DNA from: CAWJFJ01 sp963800065
GTDB taxonomy: Bacteria; Actinomycetota; Acidimicrobiia; Acidimicrobiales; UBA8190
DNA: 64,000 bases
Direction of reading: 5' to 3'
Assembly: GCA_963800065.1 (NCBI GenBank)
Contig: CAWCZO010000003.1
Span: forward strand, 310,001-374,000
Under the pieces are notes generated by a model. The model saw only the letters and a program-made list of their open reading frames with translations, had not been told where the DNA came from and did not search any database. Both the position numbers and the translations under genes were made by a program. Position 1 is the first letter of the stretch; every line of letters begins with the position of its first letter. Below, piece by piece: positions 7,794 through 15,862 of the stretch.

Positions 7794-9481
7794 CAGAAGA
7801 ACTTTCCGTGGCTTAGTTGTTCGACGATGGGGCCGAGGGCGACGGCCGGGAAAAAGGTGAGGCCGCCGATGATCACGATCACGCCGATGACCAGGCCGAC
7901 GAACATGCCGTTGTCGGTCTTGAAGGTCCCGAGCGATTCCGGGACCACGTTCTTGGCCGCCAACACGCCCCCCAACGCCAGGGCGGGGATCATGACGCCG
8001 AACCTGCCGATCAGCATGTCGACGGCGCCGATCACGTTGTAGAAGGCGGTGTTGCCGGTGAGGCCGGCCATAGCCGAGCCGTTGTTGTTGGCCTGCGAGG
8101 TGAGCCCGTAGAGGATCTCAGTGAATCCGTGGGGCCCGGAGTTGAGTGGGCCGGCCCGCCCGGCGTGGATCGACACGGCGATGGCGGTGAGGATGAGCAC
8201 GATGATCGGCATAACCAGGGCGGCGAGGCCCGCCAGCTTCACCTCCTTGGCCTGTATCTTCTTGCCTAAGTATTCGGGCGTTCGCCCGATCATCAAGCCG
8301 CCGATGAATACGGCGATCACGGCGTAGATGAGGATCGTGTACAGCCCGCTTCCCGTGCCCCCAGGGGTGACCTCGCCCAGCATCATGCCGGTGAGAGGGC
8401 CGAAACCGCCCATCGGGTTGTACGAGTCGGTGGCGCTGTCGACGGCCCCGTCGGAGGTCTGAGTCATCGACACGTTGAACAAGGCACTGCTCGTATCGCC
8501 GAAGCGCGTCTCCTTGCCTTCGGTGTTCCCCACCTTGGATTGGACACCGGCGGCCACGACGGCGGGGTTGTTCTGGTGCTCGGCGTAGCTGGTGAATCCC
8601 ACCCACACCCCGAAGATGAGCACCATGGCCGCCAAGAGGGCGGCCCCGTGCTTGATACTGCCCACCATCTTGCCGAAGGTGTACGTCAGCGAGAACGGGA
8701 TGGAGAGGGTGAGCCAGACGTAGAGCAGGTTGGTGAGTGCCGTCGGGTTCTCGAAGGGGTGGGCCAGGTCGACGTCGAAGAACCCACCGCCGTTGGTCCC
8801 GAGCTGCATGATGGAACCCATGAAGCCGGCGGGGCCGCGGGGGATGGTCTGAGTGACGCCGTTGAGCGAGTCGTGGATGGCGATCGGCCCGGCCAGGGTC
8901 TGAACGGCACCGGCGCCCACGATGATGATGCCGGAGAGGAACGCTATGGGAAGGAGGATGTAGAGCATGCAACGGGTGATGTCGACCCAGAAGTTGCCGA
9001 TCGTGGGAGAGTTCCGGCGGGCGAAGCCCCGTGTCACGGCGATGGCCACGGCGATGCCGACGGCCGCACTCACGAATTGCTGCACGGTGAGCACACCGAT
9101 CTGGGAGAAATACGACATAGTCGTCTCGCCGCCGTAGTTCTGCCAGTTCGTGTTGGTCATGAACGACACGATGGTGTTGAAGCTGAGCGCCGGCGGTACG
9201 GCGCCGAAGTGCTGCGGGTTGAGCGGCAGGGACCCTTGAATCCTGAGCAGCAGATAACCCACGGCGACGAATGCGCCGGAGAAGATCACCGTCGAGCCGG
9301 CATAGCGCTTCCAGGTCTGCTCGTGGTCAGGGCCGGTCCCGAGAAGCCGGTAGAACGGCCGCTCGGCCCAGGCCAGGTAGTGCACCCGACCGTCGAAGAC
9401 GGCGGCCATGTACGAACCCAGGTACCGCCACGTGATCCCCAGGGCGATGACCAGGACGACGATGGTCCAGAAGAAGCCCAT
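7793..9481 (-). CDS. kdpA: KdpA, K+-binding/translocating subunit
   Basis: This is the 562-residue membrane subunit that forms the K+ pathway of KdpFABC, with about ten hydrophobic segments and selectivity-filter-like loops (MTNTNWQNYGGE, TNGGGFFDVDLAHPFENP, SQANNNGSAMAG). A GTG three codons upstream (9490) is also in frame, but the ATG at 9481 is preferred because it overlaps the kdpF stop by one base as TGATG, the same junction type seen at kdpA/kdpB. No kdpDE pair is visible in the window. Confidence 0.96.
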   Translation of the reverse strand: MGFFWTIVVLVIALGITWRYLGSYMAAVFDGRVHYLAWAERPFYRLLGTGPDHEQTWKRYAGSTVIFSGAFVAVGYLLLRIQGSLPLNPQHFGAVPPALSFNTIVSFMTNTNWQNYGGETTMSYFSQIGVLTVQQFVSAAVGIAVAIAVTRGFARRNSPTIGNFWVDITRCMLYILLPIAFLSGIIIVGAGAVQTLAGPIAIHDSLNGVTQTIPRGPAGFMGSIMQLGTNGGGFFDVDLAHPFENPTALTNLLYVWLTLSIPFSLTYTFGKMVGSIKHGAALLAAMVLIFGVWVGFTSYAEHQNNPAVVAAGVQSKVGNTEGKETRFGDTSSALFNVSMTQTSDGAVDSATDSYNPMGGFGPLTGMMLGEVTPGGTGSGLYTILIYAVIAVFIGGLMIGRTPEYLGKKIQAKEVKLAGLAALVMPIIVLILTAIAVSIHAGRAGPLNSGPHGFTEILYGLTSQANNNGSAMAGLTGNTAFYNVIGAVDMLIGRFGVMIPALALGGVLAAKNVVPESLGTFKTDNGMFVGLVIGVIVIIGGLTFFPAVALGPIVEQLSHGKFF

Positions 9482-9570
9482 CAGAACCACTCAGGCTTGA
9501 ACATGGCGATACCGAGGAAGATGAACACGGCGATGGACACCGCCAGCAGGATTCCCTGGACGACGGTCAT
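9481..9570 (-). CDS. kdpF: KdpF, small K+-ATPase stabilising peptide
   Basis: This 29-codon ORF encodes a single membrane helix (GILLAVSIAVFIFLGIAMF) followed by the KPEWF tail characteristic of KdpF, a stabilising subunit of the Kdp complex. The ATG at 9570 overlaps the stop of the preceding small gene (ATGA) and its TGA overlaps the kdpA ATG (TGATG). It is shorter than normal gene-calling cut-offs and is recognised by motif, size and place directly before kdpA. Confidence 0.88.
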   Translation of the reverse strand: MTVVQGILLAVSIAVFIFLGIAMFKPEWF

Positions 9571-9650
9571 ACCCGGTCCAGTGCCCAGATGAGGCCGAGG
9601 AAGACGAGGACGAAGCCCGCCGCCCCGAGTACGGAGAGAAAGTCAGCCAT
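9567..9650 (-). CDS. Small membrane peptide at the head of the kdp operon
   Basis: This 27-residue ORF starts with ATG at 9650 and encodes a short MADFLSVL lead, a hydrophobic helix (GAAGFVLVFLGLIWAL) and a DRV end. Short peptides ending LDRL or similar are known upstream of kdpF in other bacteria, so the arrangement is not random, but no function is established. The TGA overlaps the kdpF ATG by 4 nt. It may be an extra single-helix subunit or a translational leader for the operon. Confidence 0.65.
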   Translation of the reverse strand: MADFLSVLGAAGFVLVFLGLIWALDRV

Positions 9651-9675
9651 GTCTGAAACCGTAAGGCGGGTCGCC

Positions 9676-9724
9676 GTGAACCGGTCGTAAACGATGACCG
9701 TCGACGCGTAAATGAAGCGTGAAC
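9676..9724 (-). promoter_or_regulatory. Candidate operator upstream of the kdp operon
   Basis: The 49 bp just upstream of the first kdp ORF contain two octamers CGTAAACG (9686-9693) and CGTAAATG (9707-9714), 21 bp apart, i.e. two helical turns. A GTGAAC lies 4 bp outside each (9676-9681 and 9719-9724). Direct repeats at a helical spacing are what a dimeric response regulator such as KdpE would use. The assignment is inference; no clear -35/-10 pair was identified. Confidence 0.35.
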
Positions 9725-9871
9725 GACCGTGTGGAGGGGATCAGGTTTCGCATGGCCGTCAGCCTCTGCCGACGACACGTCCCTCGACCAGAGCCGAAGG
9801 TCCCAATCGACCCTCTGTCCTTTGCCGTCGACAACCGATACGCTCATGCCCCGGTCGAAGGAGCGTGCCCG

Positions 9872-10840
9872 TTGAAGGCAGCCGTCTACTACGAGACAGG
9901 GGGTCCCGAGGTCCTGCGCTACGAGGACGTCGCCGATCCGGTGATGGCCGAGCACGAGATGCTCGTCCGGGTCGAGGCCATCAGCATCGAGGGTGGCGAC
10001 ACCCTCAACCGGACCGGCGGCGAGATGTCCGGGGTGCCGCACATCGTCGGGTACCAGTGTGCCGGGACCGTGGTGGCCGTGGGAGACCAGGTCTCCCTTT
10101 TCACGGAAGGGGATCGTGTCGTCACCGTCGGTCTCGACGGCTCGCACGCCGAGCTGCGCTCGGTGCCCGAGCCGTTCTGCTGGAAGATCCCCGACGGTCT
10201 CTCCACCGAGGAGGCCGCCTGTGTCCCCGTCCCCTTCGGCACCGCCGACGACTGTCTCTTCGAGTTCGGGCGACTCCAGGCGGGGGAGACCGTCCTCGTC
10301 CACGCCGGGGCCAGCGGCGTGGGGATCGCCGCTATCCAGCTGGCCAAGCGGGCCGGTGCCCGGGTCCTGGCCACGGCGTCGCGCCACGAGAAGTTGGAGC
10401 GCCTGCTGGACCTCGGTCTCGACGAGGGCATCAACTACGCGACGTCCGACTTCGTCGAGGAGGTCCGCCGGCTCACCGACGGGCGCGGCGCCGACGTGGT
10501 CGTCGACTCCGTCGGGGGATCGACACTGCAGGGGAGCATCCGCTGCCTCGCCTACCGGGGTCGCTGCATCACGGTGGGTGACGCCGGTCGCCAGGGGACG
10601 GAGCAGATGGACATCTCCACCCTGCGCCCGAACAACCAGTCCCTCACCGGGTACTTCCTCGGGGCCGAGCTGTTCCTGACCCCCCGCCCCCACGCCATGA
10701 TCGCCCGGCATCTCGCCGACATCGCCGCCGGTCGCCTACGCGTGGTCATCGACCGCCGCTTCCCCCTGGCCGATGCCGCCGCCGCTCACGAGTACATCGA
10801 GAGCCGGCAGGCCTTCGGACGGGTCCTTCTCCTGCCCTAA
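9872..10840 (+). CDS. Zinc-type/quinone-oxidoreductase-like dehydrogenase (MDR superfamily)
   Basis: The 322-residue protein is a medium-chain dehydrogenase/reductase of the NADPH:quinone oxidoreductase branch. It has the N-terminal GroES-like domain (VYYETGGPEVLRYEDV), the Rossmann motif VHAGASGVGIAAIQLAK near residue 150 and GADVVVDSVGG. Zinc-ligand cysteines of true alcohol dehydrogenases are absent. The start is a TTG at 9872 supported by GAAGGAG eight bases upstream; the longer ATG frame crosses the kdp promoter region. Its 3' end overlaps the convergent methyltransferase by about 105 bp. Confidence 0.85.
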   Translation: MKAAVYYETGGPEVLRYEDVADPVMAEHEMLVRVEAISIEGGDTLNRTGGEMSGVPHIVGYQCAGTVVAVGDQVSLFTEGDRVVTVGLDGSHAELRSVPEPFCWKIPDGLSTEEAACVPVPFGTADDCLFEFGRLQAGETVLVHAGASGVGIAAIQLAKRAGARVLATASRHEKLERLLDLGLDEGINYATSDFVEEVRRLTDGRGADVVVDSVGGSTLQGSIRCLAYRGRCITVGDAGRQGTEQMDISTLRPNNQSLTGYFLGAELFLTPRPHAMIARHLADIAAGRLRVVIDRRFPLADAAAAHEYIESRQAFGRVLLLP

Positions 10841-11650
10841 CTCCTCGGCGCGGCACAGGATCTCGCCGTGGAGTACGGCGAACCATCCGTCGGGGTGCGC
10901 CGCCCACCGCCGCCAGGCAGCCGCCATCTCCTGGAGGTCGTGGTGGTCCACGAGCCCCAGTTCGACGGCTTGGAGCCCGAGGGCCGACTGCGTCATCCGG
11001 TCGGCCCAGAGGTCGCCCCACCAGCGCCGGTCGTCGGGCTCGGAGAAGCACCACGCCGACGCCGTGGCCTCCACGTCGGTGAATCCCGCCGCCCGGGCCC
11101 ACGTCACCAACCGCCGACCACCGTCGGGCTCGCCCCCGTTGTGGCGAACCACCCGGCCGTAGACGTCGAGCCAGGCGTCGAGCCACCGGTCGGCGGGGTA
11201 CCAGGTGAAACCGCCATAGTCGCCGTCGCGGGCCGCCACCAGGCCGTGGGGGCGGCAGACCCGGCCCATCTCGGCCAGGGCGCCGACCGGATCGGACAGG
11301 TGCTGGAGCATCTGGTGGGCGTGGACGACGTCGAAGGATCCGTCGGGAAAGTCGAGGTGGTACGTATCGCCCACGGCGAAGCGGACATTGGCGGTGCCGG
11401 CGTCCGCCGCCGTGGTGCGGGCGACGTCGATGACCTCGCCGGCGCTGTCCACACCCACCACCTGCCCCGTCCCGATGCGTCGGGCCAGATCCACGGTGAT
11501 CGTTCCTGGGCCGCAGCCGACGTCGAGGATGTCCATGCCGGGGCGCAGCCGCGGCAGGAGGTAGGCGGCCGAATTCTCGGCCGTCCGCCAGCGGTGTGAC
11601 CGCAGGACGCTCTCGTGGTGACCGTGGGTGTAGCGGTGCGGGGGAGCCAT
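10736..11650 (-). CDS. Class I SAM-dependent methyltransferase
   Basis: The 304-residue protein has a classical SAM-binding fold: motif I ILDVGCGPGTITVDLA near residue 45, the acidic GVDSAGEVI strand, and FDVVHAHQMLQHLSDP near residue 110. The substrate cannot be read from sequence; it resembles UbiE/Methyltransf_11 types. The ATG at 11650 is preferred over an in-frame start 12 codons upstream because the latter runs into the divergent promoter region. The last 35 codons lie antisense to the end of the dehydrogenase gene, an unusually long convergent overlap. Confidence 0.85.
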   Translation of the reverse strand: MAPPHRYTHGHHESVLRSHRWRTAENSAAYLLPRLRPGMDILDVGCGPGTITVDLARRIGTGQVVGVDSAGEVIDVARTTAADAGTANVRFAVGDTYHLDFPDGSFDVVHAHQMLQHLSDPVGALAEMGRVCRPHGLVAARDGDYGGFTWYPADRWLDAWLDVYGRVVRHNGGEPDGGRRLVTWARAAGFTDVEATASAWCFSEPDDRRWWGDLWADRMTQSALGLQAVELGLVDHHDLQEMAAAWRRWAAHPDGWFAVLHGEILCRAEELGQEKDPSEGLPALDVLVSGGGIGQGEAAVDDHA

Positions 11651-11721
11651 GGGGCCAGCATGCGCCGGACCGGGGTCCATTAGCAAAGTGATTTATCAAT
11701 CAATCGATATAATCTACATGG
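11651..11721. promoter_or_regulatory. Divergent promoter/operator between methyltransferase and lysR
   Basis: This AT-rich stretch stands out from its surroundings. A perfect TATAAT lies at 11708-11713, only 8 bp before the lysR ATG, so the lysR transcript is probably leaderless. Just upstream, TGATTTATCA followed by ATCAATCGAT provides inverted TGAT/ATCA elements of the kind a LysR protein binds. No good -35 hexamer at 17 bp was seen. Autoregulation and control of the divergent methyltransferase are inferred. Confidence 0.5.
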
Positions 11722-12600
11722 ATGTCCCGCCCCGAGCAGCTGCGGACCTTCGTCGCCGTGTACCGGGCCCGTTCGGTCACCGAGGGCGCCCGCCAGCGCC
11801 GCCTGTCGCAGCCGGCCGCCAGCCAGCAGCTGGCGGCCCTCGAGGGGGTGGTCGGGAGCCCGCTCTTCGTGCGCACGCCGCGCGGCGTCGAGCCCACCGG
11901 CACGGCGGTGGCCCTGTACGCCGAGGCGGCAACGACGCTGGACCAGCTCGAAGCGGTCCTCGTGGGCCTCGGCGACGTGCCGCCAGGAGCATCGTCGGCG
12001 CCGCTCCGCCTCGGATCGACGGCCGAGATCTTCTCGTCTCTCGTCCTCCCCCGGATCGGCGCCACCGATCTGGCCGTGGTGGCCCACTTCGGCGACGACG
12101 TCGCCCTGCTCCGGCAGCTCGAACGCGGTGAGCTCGACGTCGCCGTGACGAGCTCGAACCCGGGGCGCCGATCGTTCGAGGCCGTGCCGATCGGGCAGAA
12201 GCGCTTCGTCCTCGTCGGCCCGCCGGACCTCGTGCCCGATTCGCCGTTCGAATCCTTGTCGGCGCTCGGTGACTGGCTCGTCGGCCAGTCATGGGCGGCG
12301 TACAGCCTGGAGCTGCCCATCACCCGTCGGTTCTGGCAGACGCACCTCCGCCGAACGTTCTCGGCCCGACTGCGGCTGGTGGCACCGGACCTCCGGGCCG
12401 TGACCGGTGCCGTCGAGCGCGGGATCGGGTGCAGCATCCTCCCCCGATTCGTTTGTGACCGCGCCCTCGAGGAGCACAGAATCGTCGAGGTGCACCCTGT
12501 CTCGGACCTGATTCCGGGCGAGCCGTGGTTCGTCTGCTTCCGGACGGGGGACACGACGCGTCGTGGAGTGGCCGAATTCGTCGGGCTCCTCGACCGATGA
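11722..12600 (+). CDS. LysR-family transcriptional regulator
   Basis: The 292-residue protein begins with the LysR winged-helix domain (LRTFVAVYRARSVTEGARQR, SQPAASQQLAALE, LFVRTPRGVEPTGTA) and continues with a periplasmic-binding-like effector domain. It diverges from the methyltransferase gene, the usual LysR arrangement for a regulated neighbour. Its stop overlaps the ATG of the next gene as ATGA. The ligand is unknown. Confidence 0.92.
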   Translation: MSRPEQLRTFVAVYRARSVTEGARQRRLSQPAASQQLAALEGVVGSPLFVRTPRGVEPTGTAVALYAEAATTLDQLEAVLVGLGDVPPGASSAPLRLGSTAEIFSSLVLPRIGATDLAVVAHFGDDVALLRQLERGELDVAVTSSNPGRRSFEAVPIGQKRFVLVGPPDLVPDSPFESLSALGDWLVGQSWAAYSLELPITRRFWQTHLRRTFSARLRLVAPDLRAVTGAVERGIGCSILPRFVCDRALEEHRIVEVHPVSDLIPGEPWFVCFRTGDTTRRGVAEFVGLLDR

Positions 12601-13133
12601 CGACCTATGTCGCCATGCTCCGCGGCATCAACGTGAGCGGACGGAACAAGCTGGCCATGGAGGACCTGCGTGCCATCGTCACGGCCGTGGGGGGAACAGA
12701 GGTCCGGACCTACATCCAGAGCGGGAACGCCACCTTCGCCAGCCCACGGTCGTCGTCAGCCGTCGTCAAGGCTCTCGAGAGCAGACTGCACGACGCCCTG
12801 GGCAGCAGGGTGCCGGTGCTGGTGCGGACCAGGGAGGAACTCGAACTGATCATCGAGAGGAATCCCTTCGTGCCCCGCGGGGACGACCCCGAGATCCTCC
12901 ATGTGACCTTCATGAGTGGGGAACCCGACCCCGGGGCGGCGGAGTCCGCCGGCCGACAAAGGGCGGACGACGATGAGCTTCAGGTGATCGGGCGGGAGGT
13001 CTATCTCCGATGCCCGAACGGCTACGGGCGCACGAAGCTCACGAACACGTTCCTCGAGAGGCGGTTCGGATCGGAGGCGACGACGCGGAATTGGAGGACC
13101 GTCACCAGGCTCGTCGAACTGGCCCAGGGCTGA
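12597..13133 (+). CDS. DUF1697 family protein
   Basis: This 178-residue protein has the DUF1697 hallmarks TTYVAMLRGINVSGRNKLAM at the start, RTYIQSGNATFAS near residue 40, and the C-terminal YGRTKLTNTFLERRFG and ATTRNWRTVTRL blocks. The family's function is unknown. The ATG overlaps the lysR stop by 4 nt, so the two genes are likely co-transcribed and translationally coupled. No residues are obviously missing. Confidence 0.9.
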   Translation: MTTYVAMLRGINVSGRNKLAMEDLRAIVTAVGGTEVRTYIQSGNATFASPRSSSAVVKALESRLHDALGSRVPVLVRTREELELIIERNPFVPRGDDPEILHVTFMSGEPDPGAAESAGRQRADDDELQVIGREVYLRCPNGYGRTKLTNTFLERRFGSEATTRNWRTVTRLVELAQG

Positions 13134-13144
13134 GGATCGGGGGC

Positions 13145-13399
13145 TCACTTCCAGCGGAAGTGGACGAAGACCCTCCCGAAATTCTTCGAGTCCTTCTCCA
13201 CCCGGTGGTAGAGCGCCTTCATCTCCTTGGTGTCGAGGAATCGAAGGACCCGTTTCTTCAGTTGGCCCGATCCCTTCCCCGGGATGATCTCGACCAGGGT
13301 CGCCTTGGTGCGGACCGCCTCGTCGATGATGTCCCGGAGGGCCTGATCGATGTCGGTGCCACGGTTGTAGATCTCGTGCAGATCGAGCTTGAGCTTCAT
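13145..13399 (-). CDS. Small Smr-domain protein
   Basis: The 84-residue product is an Smr (small MutS-related) domain on its own: LDLHEIYNRGTDIDQALRD corresponds to the LDLHG-type opening and VEIIPGKGSGQLKKRVLRFL to the glycine loop followed by a helix. Smr domains have nicking endonuclease or RNA-binding activity in characterised cases; which applies here is unknown. It is shorter than most Smr proteins and lacks the MutS2 ATPase. It lies between DUF1697 (convergent) and the adenylate cyclase (divergent). Confidence 0.75.
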   Translation of the reverse strand: MKLKLDLHEIYNRGTDIDQALRDIIDEAVRTKATLVEIIPGKGSGQLKKRVLRFLDTKEMKALYHRVEKDSKNFGRVFVHFRWK

Positions 13400-13474
13400 G
13401 AGACTCCCCTCCGCCCGGGCGTGGCACGGGCCCGGGTGCCCATGGGACCGGGCTCCGGGTGACAAGCTTGTCCC

Positions 13475-14590
13475 GTGGACGGTCAACGCGCGAGCCCGGT
13501 GGATCAGTCGTGCCTGCCCAACCCCGAACTGGTCGAATTCCTGACGTCGCTGGGGGCGACGGCCGAACAGATCGCCGAAGCGGAGACGCAGTCCAATCTG
13601 ATCGGGCTCGGCGCCGACCTCGTCTTCGCCGCCGCCGAAGGGCTGACGGCCCGCGACGTGGCGGCCCTGTCGGGCGCCCCGGTCGATGAGGTCATGGGCA
13701 TCTGGCGGGCTCTCGGGGTCGAGGTGCCGGGACCGGAGACGCCGATGTTCTCCACCGACGACGTGAGCCTCGTCCGCACACTGTCCTCCATCGATCTCTT
13801 CACCGTCGCCGAGAGTGACGAGATCCTGCACGTCATCGGCAGCGCCCTGGCCCGTGTCGCCGATGCGGCGATCGCCTTCTACGTGCAGACCGTGGAGTCG
13901 GACCTGGCCGCCAGCGGGGCCGACACCCTGCTCATGGCCCAGAAGGGGTCGCGGGCGGCCAGGACGGCGCTCGATCTGGGGGACTCGCTCGGCGCGGTCT
14001 TCGCCCACCTCCTGCGCGACGGGGTCGACCGCCAACGCCGGGCACAAGCCCACGTCAGCGACCGGGCCCTGTTCCGGGTGGCGGTGGGATTCGTCGACCT
14101 GGTGGGATTCACGCCCCTCTCGCACCGGATGGACAGCCGGGAGCTGAGCTCGTTCATCGGGCAATTCGAGAACCGGGCCTTCCGCCTGGCCGCCGAACAC
14201 GGGGGGCGCATCATCAAGCACATCGGTGACGAGGTGATGTTCGTGGCCATCGATCCCGTGGCCGGTTGCGAGCTGGCCCTCGCCCTCATGACCGAGTTCC
14301 TGGGCGAGGGGATCCAGCCGCGCGGGGGCATCGCCTTCGGCGACGTGGTGGCCAGGCAGGGGGACTACTACGGGGAAGTGGTGAACCTGGCGTCCCGGCT
14401 GGCCGACCTGGCCATTCCCGGCGAGGTCCTGGCCGATGACAATGTCCGGATGGCGGCGCACGACAGTGCGCTGGTCTTCGAAGGAGCCGGACGGCGCCAG
14501 CTGAAGGGCTTCGAGGAGCCCGTCCTCGCCTACAGCGTCCTTCTGCCTCCCCGGGCGGGACGACCGGCCGGAGACCAGCCGGGCGGGTGA
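13475..14590 (+). CDS. Class III adenylate cyclase with N-terminal helical regulatory domain
   Basis: The 371-residue protein makes cAMP from ATP. The N-terminal half (about 1-180) is an all-helical domain resembling the autoinhibitory module of actinobacterial cyclases such as Rv1264. The C-terminal catalytic domain contains GFVDLVGFTPLSHRM with the first metal aspartate, IIKHIGDEVMF with the substrate lysine and second metal aspartate, and QGDYYGEVVNLASRL with the transition-state Asn and Arg. All key residues appear present, so an active homodimer is expected. The GTG at 13475 is the first start compatible with the domain. No membrane segments are seen. Confidence 0.88.
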   Translation: MDGQRASPVDQSCLPNPELVEFLTSLGATAEQIAEAETQSNLIGLGADLVFAAAEGLTARDVAALSGAPVDEVMGIWRALGVEVPGPETPMFSTDDVSLVRTLSSIDLFTVAESDEILHVIGSALARVADAAIAFYVQTVESDLAASGADTLLMAQKGSRAARTALDLGDSLGAVFAHLLRDGVDRQRRAQAHVSDRALFRVAVGFVDLVGFTPLSHRMDSRELSSFIGQFENRAFRLAAEHGGRIIKHIGDEVMFVAIDPVAGCELALALMTEFLGEGIQPRGGIAFGDVVARQGDYYGEVVNLASRLADLAIPGEVLADDNVRMAAHDSALVFEGAGRRQLKGFEEPVLAYSVLLPPRAGRPAGDQPGG

Positions 14591-14953
14591 CCCGGTGAGG
14601 GGATCGTGCTGGGCGGCGCGGCAGGGGAGAGCGATCCCCTGCGCGGCCCCCCGATGGTCGGGCGGGAAGATGCTGTGGTTCCCGCCGCCAGGCTCGAGGG
14701 TAGCTCGGCCCGGCCGACCGTGCTCGGCCCGGGCGCGGCGAAGGGGCTGGGCGAACATTGGGTGCGGGGGACACACCTGTCGCCAAGCCCCTTCGACCGT
14801 GCGGTTCCCGGAGCCCCTCAGCTGCCGGTACTGGCAGCGTACGAGGAGGCGGTAAACGCCATGGGTCCAGACGATGACAACTGTGTGAACGAACCGTCAC
14901 CCGACCCCGAGACCGGCTGGGGCCGGTCGTCGGGGTCGGGGTAGCTTTGCGCC
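14591..14953. other. Gene-free stretch between cyclase and phytanoyl-CoA dioxygenase-like gene
   Basis: No convincing gene is seen in these 363 bp. Short open frames exist on both strands but have no recognisable motif. The only clear structure is a long GC-rich hairpin at its right end, listed separately. Confidence 0.6.
14901..14939 (+). terminator. Strong GC hairpin upstream of phytanoyl-CoA dioxygenase-like gene
   Basis: CCGACCCCGAGACCGGC pairs with GCCGGTCGTCGGGGTCGG across a TGGG loop, giving a 17 bp stem with one bulged base. There is no T tract, and it ends only 14 bp before the next GTG start. It could terminate the cyclase transcript or act as a 5' leader structure of the next gene; I cannot decide. 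Confidence 0.45.
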
Positions 14954-15847
14954 GTGGGTCGCTCGTGCCTGTCCCCGACGCTCAAGTCGACCTGGAGTCG
15001 TGACGGCTGGTGCGTGATCGAGGGGGCCATTCCGCCGGCCGACCTGGCCGCCGCCCAGAACGCGTTGGCCCTGCTGTTCCCGACCGCCGAAGAGATGGAC
15101 AGTGGACTCGACGACGAGAGGACCACGGCGTGGCGGACGTGGGACGCGGCGTGGCCGGAGTTCCCGTTCAGGAGCAGCCGACTGAACAGGCTGGTGGTCC
15201 ACGACGTTCTCATCGACCTGGCCACCGAGCTTCTGGGGACGGAGGACGTCCGCCTGTACCTGGCCCTGGTGACGGCCAAGTACGCCCACCAGTCGTCCGG
15301 CTACAACCAGCTCCTGCACACCGACTATCCCAATCATTCTCTGGTCGTTCCCCGGCGCCAGCCCGGCTACGAGCATCTCGAGACGTTCATCTACCTGAAC
15401 GACGTCTCGGCCCGCAACGGGGCGACACGGCTGGTGTCGCGGACCAAGACCGGGAACATCCCGGTCGAGCAGCACACCCTGAACCTCGACGACTACGGCC
15501 ATCTCTACGACGAGCCGGGAGAAGCGGCGGGGCCGGCGGGGTCGGTGGTCGCCTACAGCGGCGACGTCTACCACCGTTCGGTCGACGTGACCGAGCCGGG
15601 GCAAGCCCGATTCATGCTCCACGTGGCCTACAAACCGGCCTCCCTGGACTGGATGGGCTACCAGGCCTGGCCGATCAAGGGGTTTTCGCCGGAGTGGCAC
15701 AAATTCGTCAGCCAGGCCAGTGTGCGCCAGCTGACGGTGCTCGGCTTCCCCAAGCCGGGCCATCCGTACTGGACGGACGAGACCCTGGCCGGCGTGGCCG
15801 CTCGTTACCCTGGGCTGGACATGAGCCCGTGGCGCAACGGCGCCTGA
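14954..15847 (+). CDS. Phytanoyl-CoA dioxygenase (PhyH) family protein
   Basis: The 297-residue protein belongs to the Fe(II)/2-oxoglutarate-dependent PhyH family. The iron ligands are visible as HTDYP near residue 123 (His and Asp) and the distal histidine in SGDVYHRSVDV near residue 200. LETFIYLNDVSARNG is the conserved core strand region. The substrate is unknown; family members hydroxylate lipids, antibiotics and small molecules. The GTG start at 14954 fits the family N-terminus (DGWCVIEGAIPPADL). The next gene follows after 15 bp and may be co-transcribed. Confidence 0.85.
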   Translation: MGRSCLSPTLKSTWSRDGWCVIEGAIPPADLAAAQNALALLFPTAEEMDSGLDDERTTAWRTWDAAWPEFPFRSSRLNRLVVHDVLIDLATELLGTEDVRLYLALVTAKYAHQSSGYNQLLHTDYPNHSLVVPRRQPGYEHLETFIYLNDVSARNGATRLVSRTKTGNIPVEQHTLNLDDYGHLYDEPGEAAGPAGSVVAYSGDVYHRSVDVTEPGQARFMLHVAYKPASLDWMGYQAWPIKGFSPEWHKFVSQASVRQLTVLGFPKPGHPYWTDETLAGVAARYPGLDMSPWRNGA

Positions 15848-15862
15848 GAGGAGACACCCATC

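Noticed and set aside
5646..8042. A 798-codon plus-strand open frame across kdpB
   Set aside because: It is a complementary-strand shadow rich in Asp/His/Gly; kdpB motifs are unequivocal on the other strand.
13145..14776. A 543-codon frame extending the Smr protein
   Set aside because: The additional N-terminus is antisense to the adenylate cyclase; the ATG at 13399 gives the expected Smr start.
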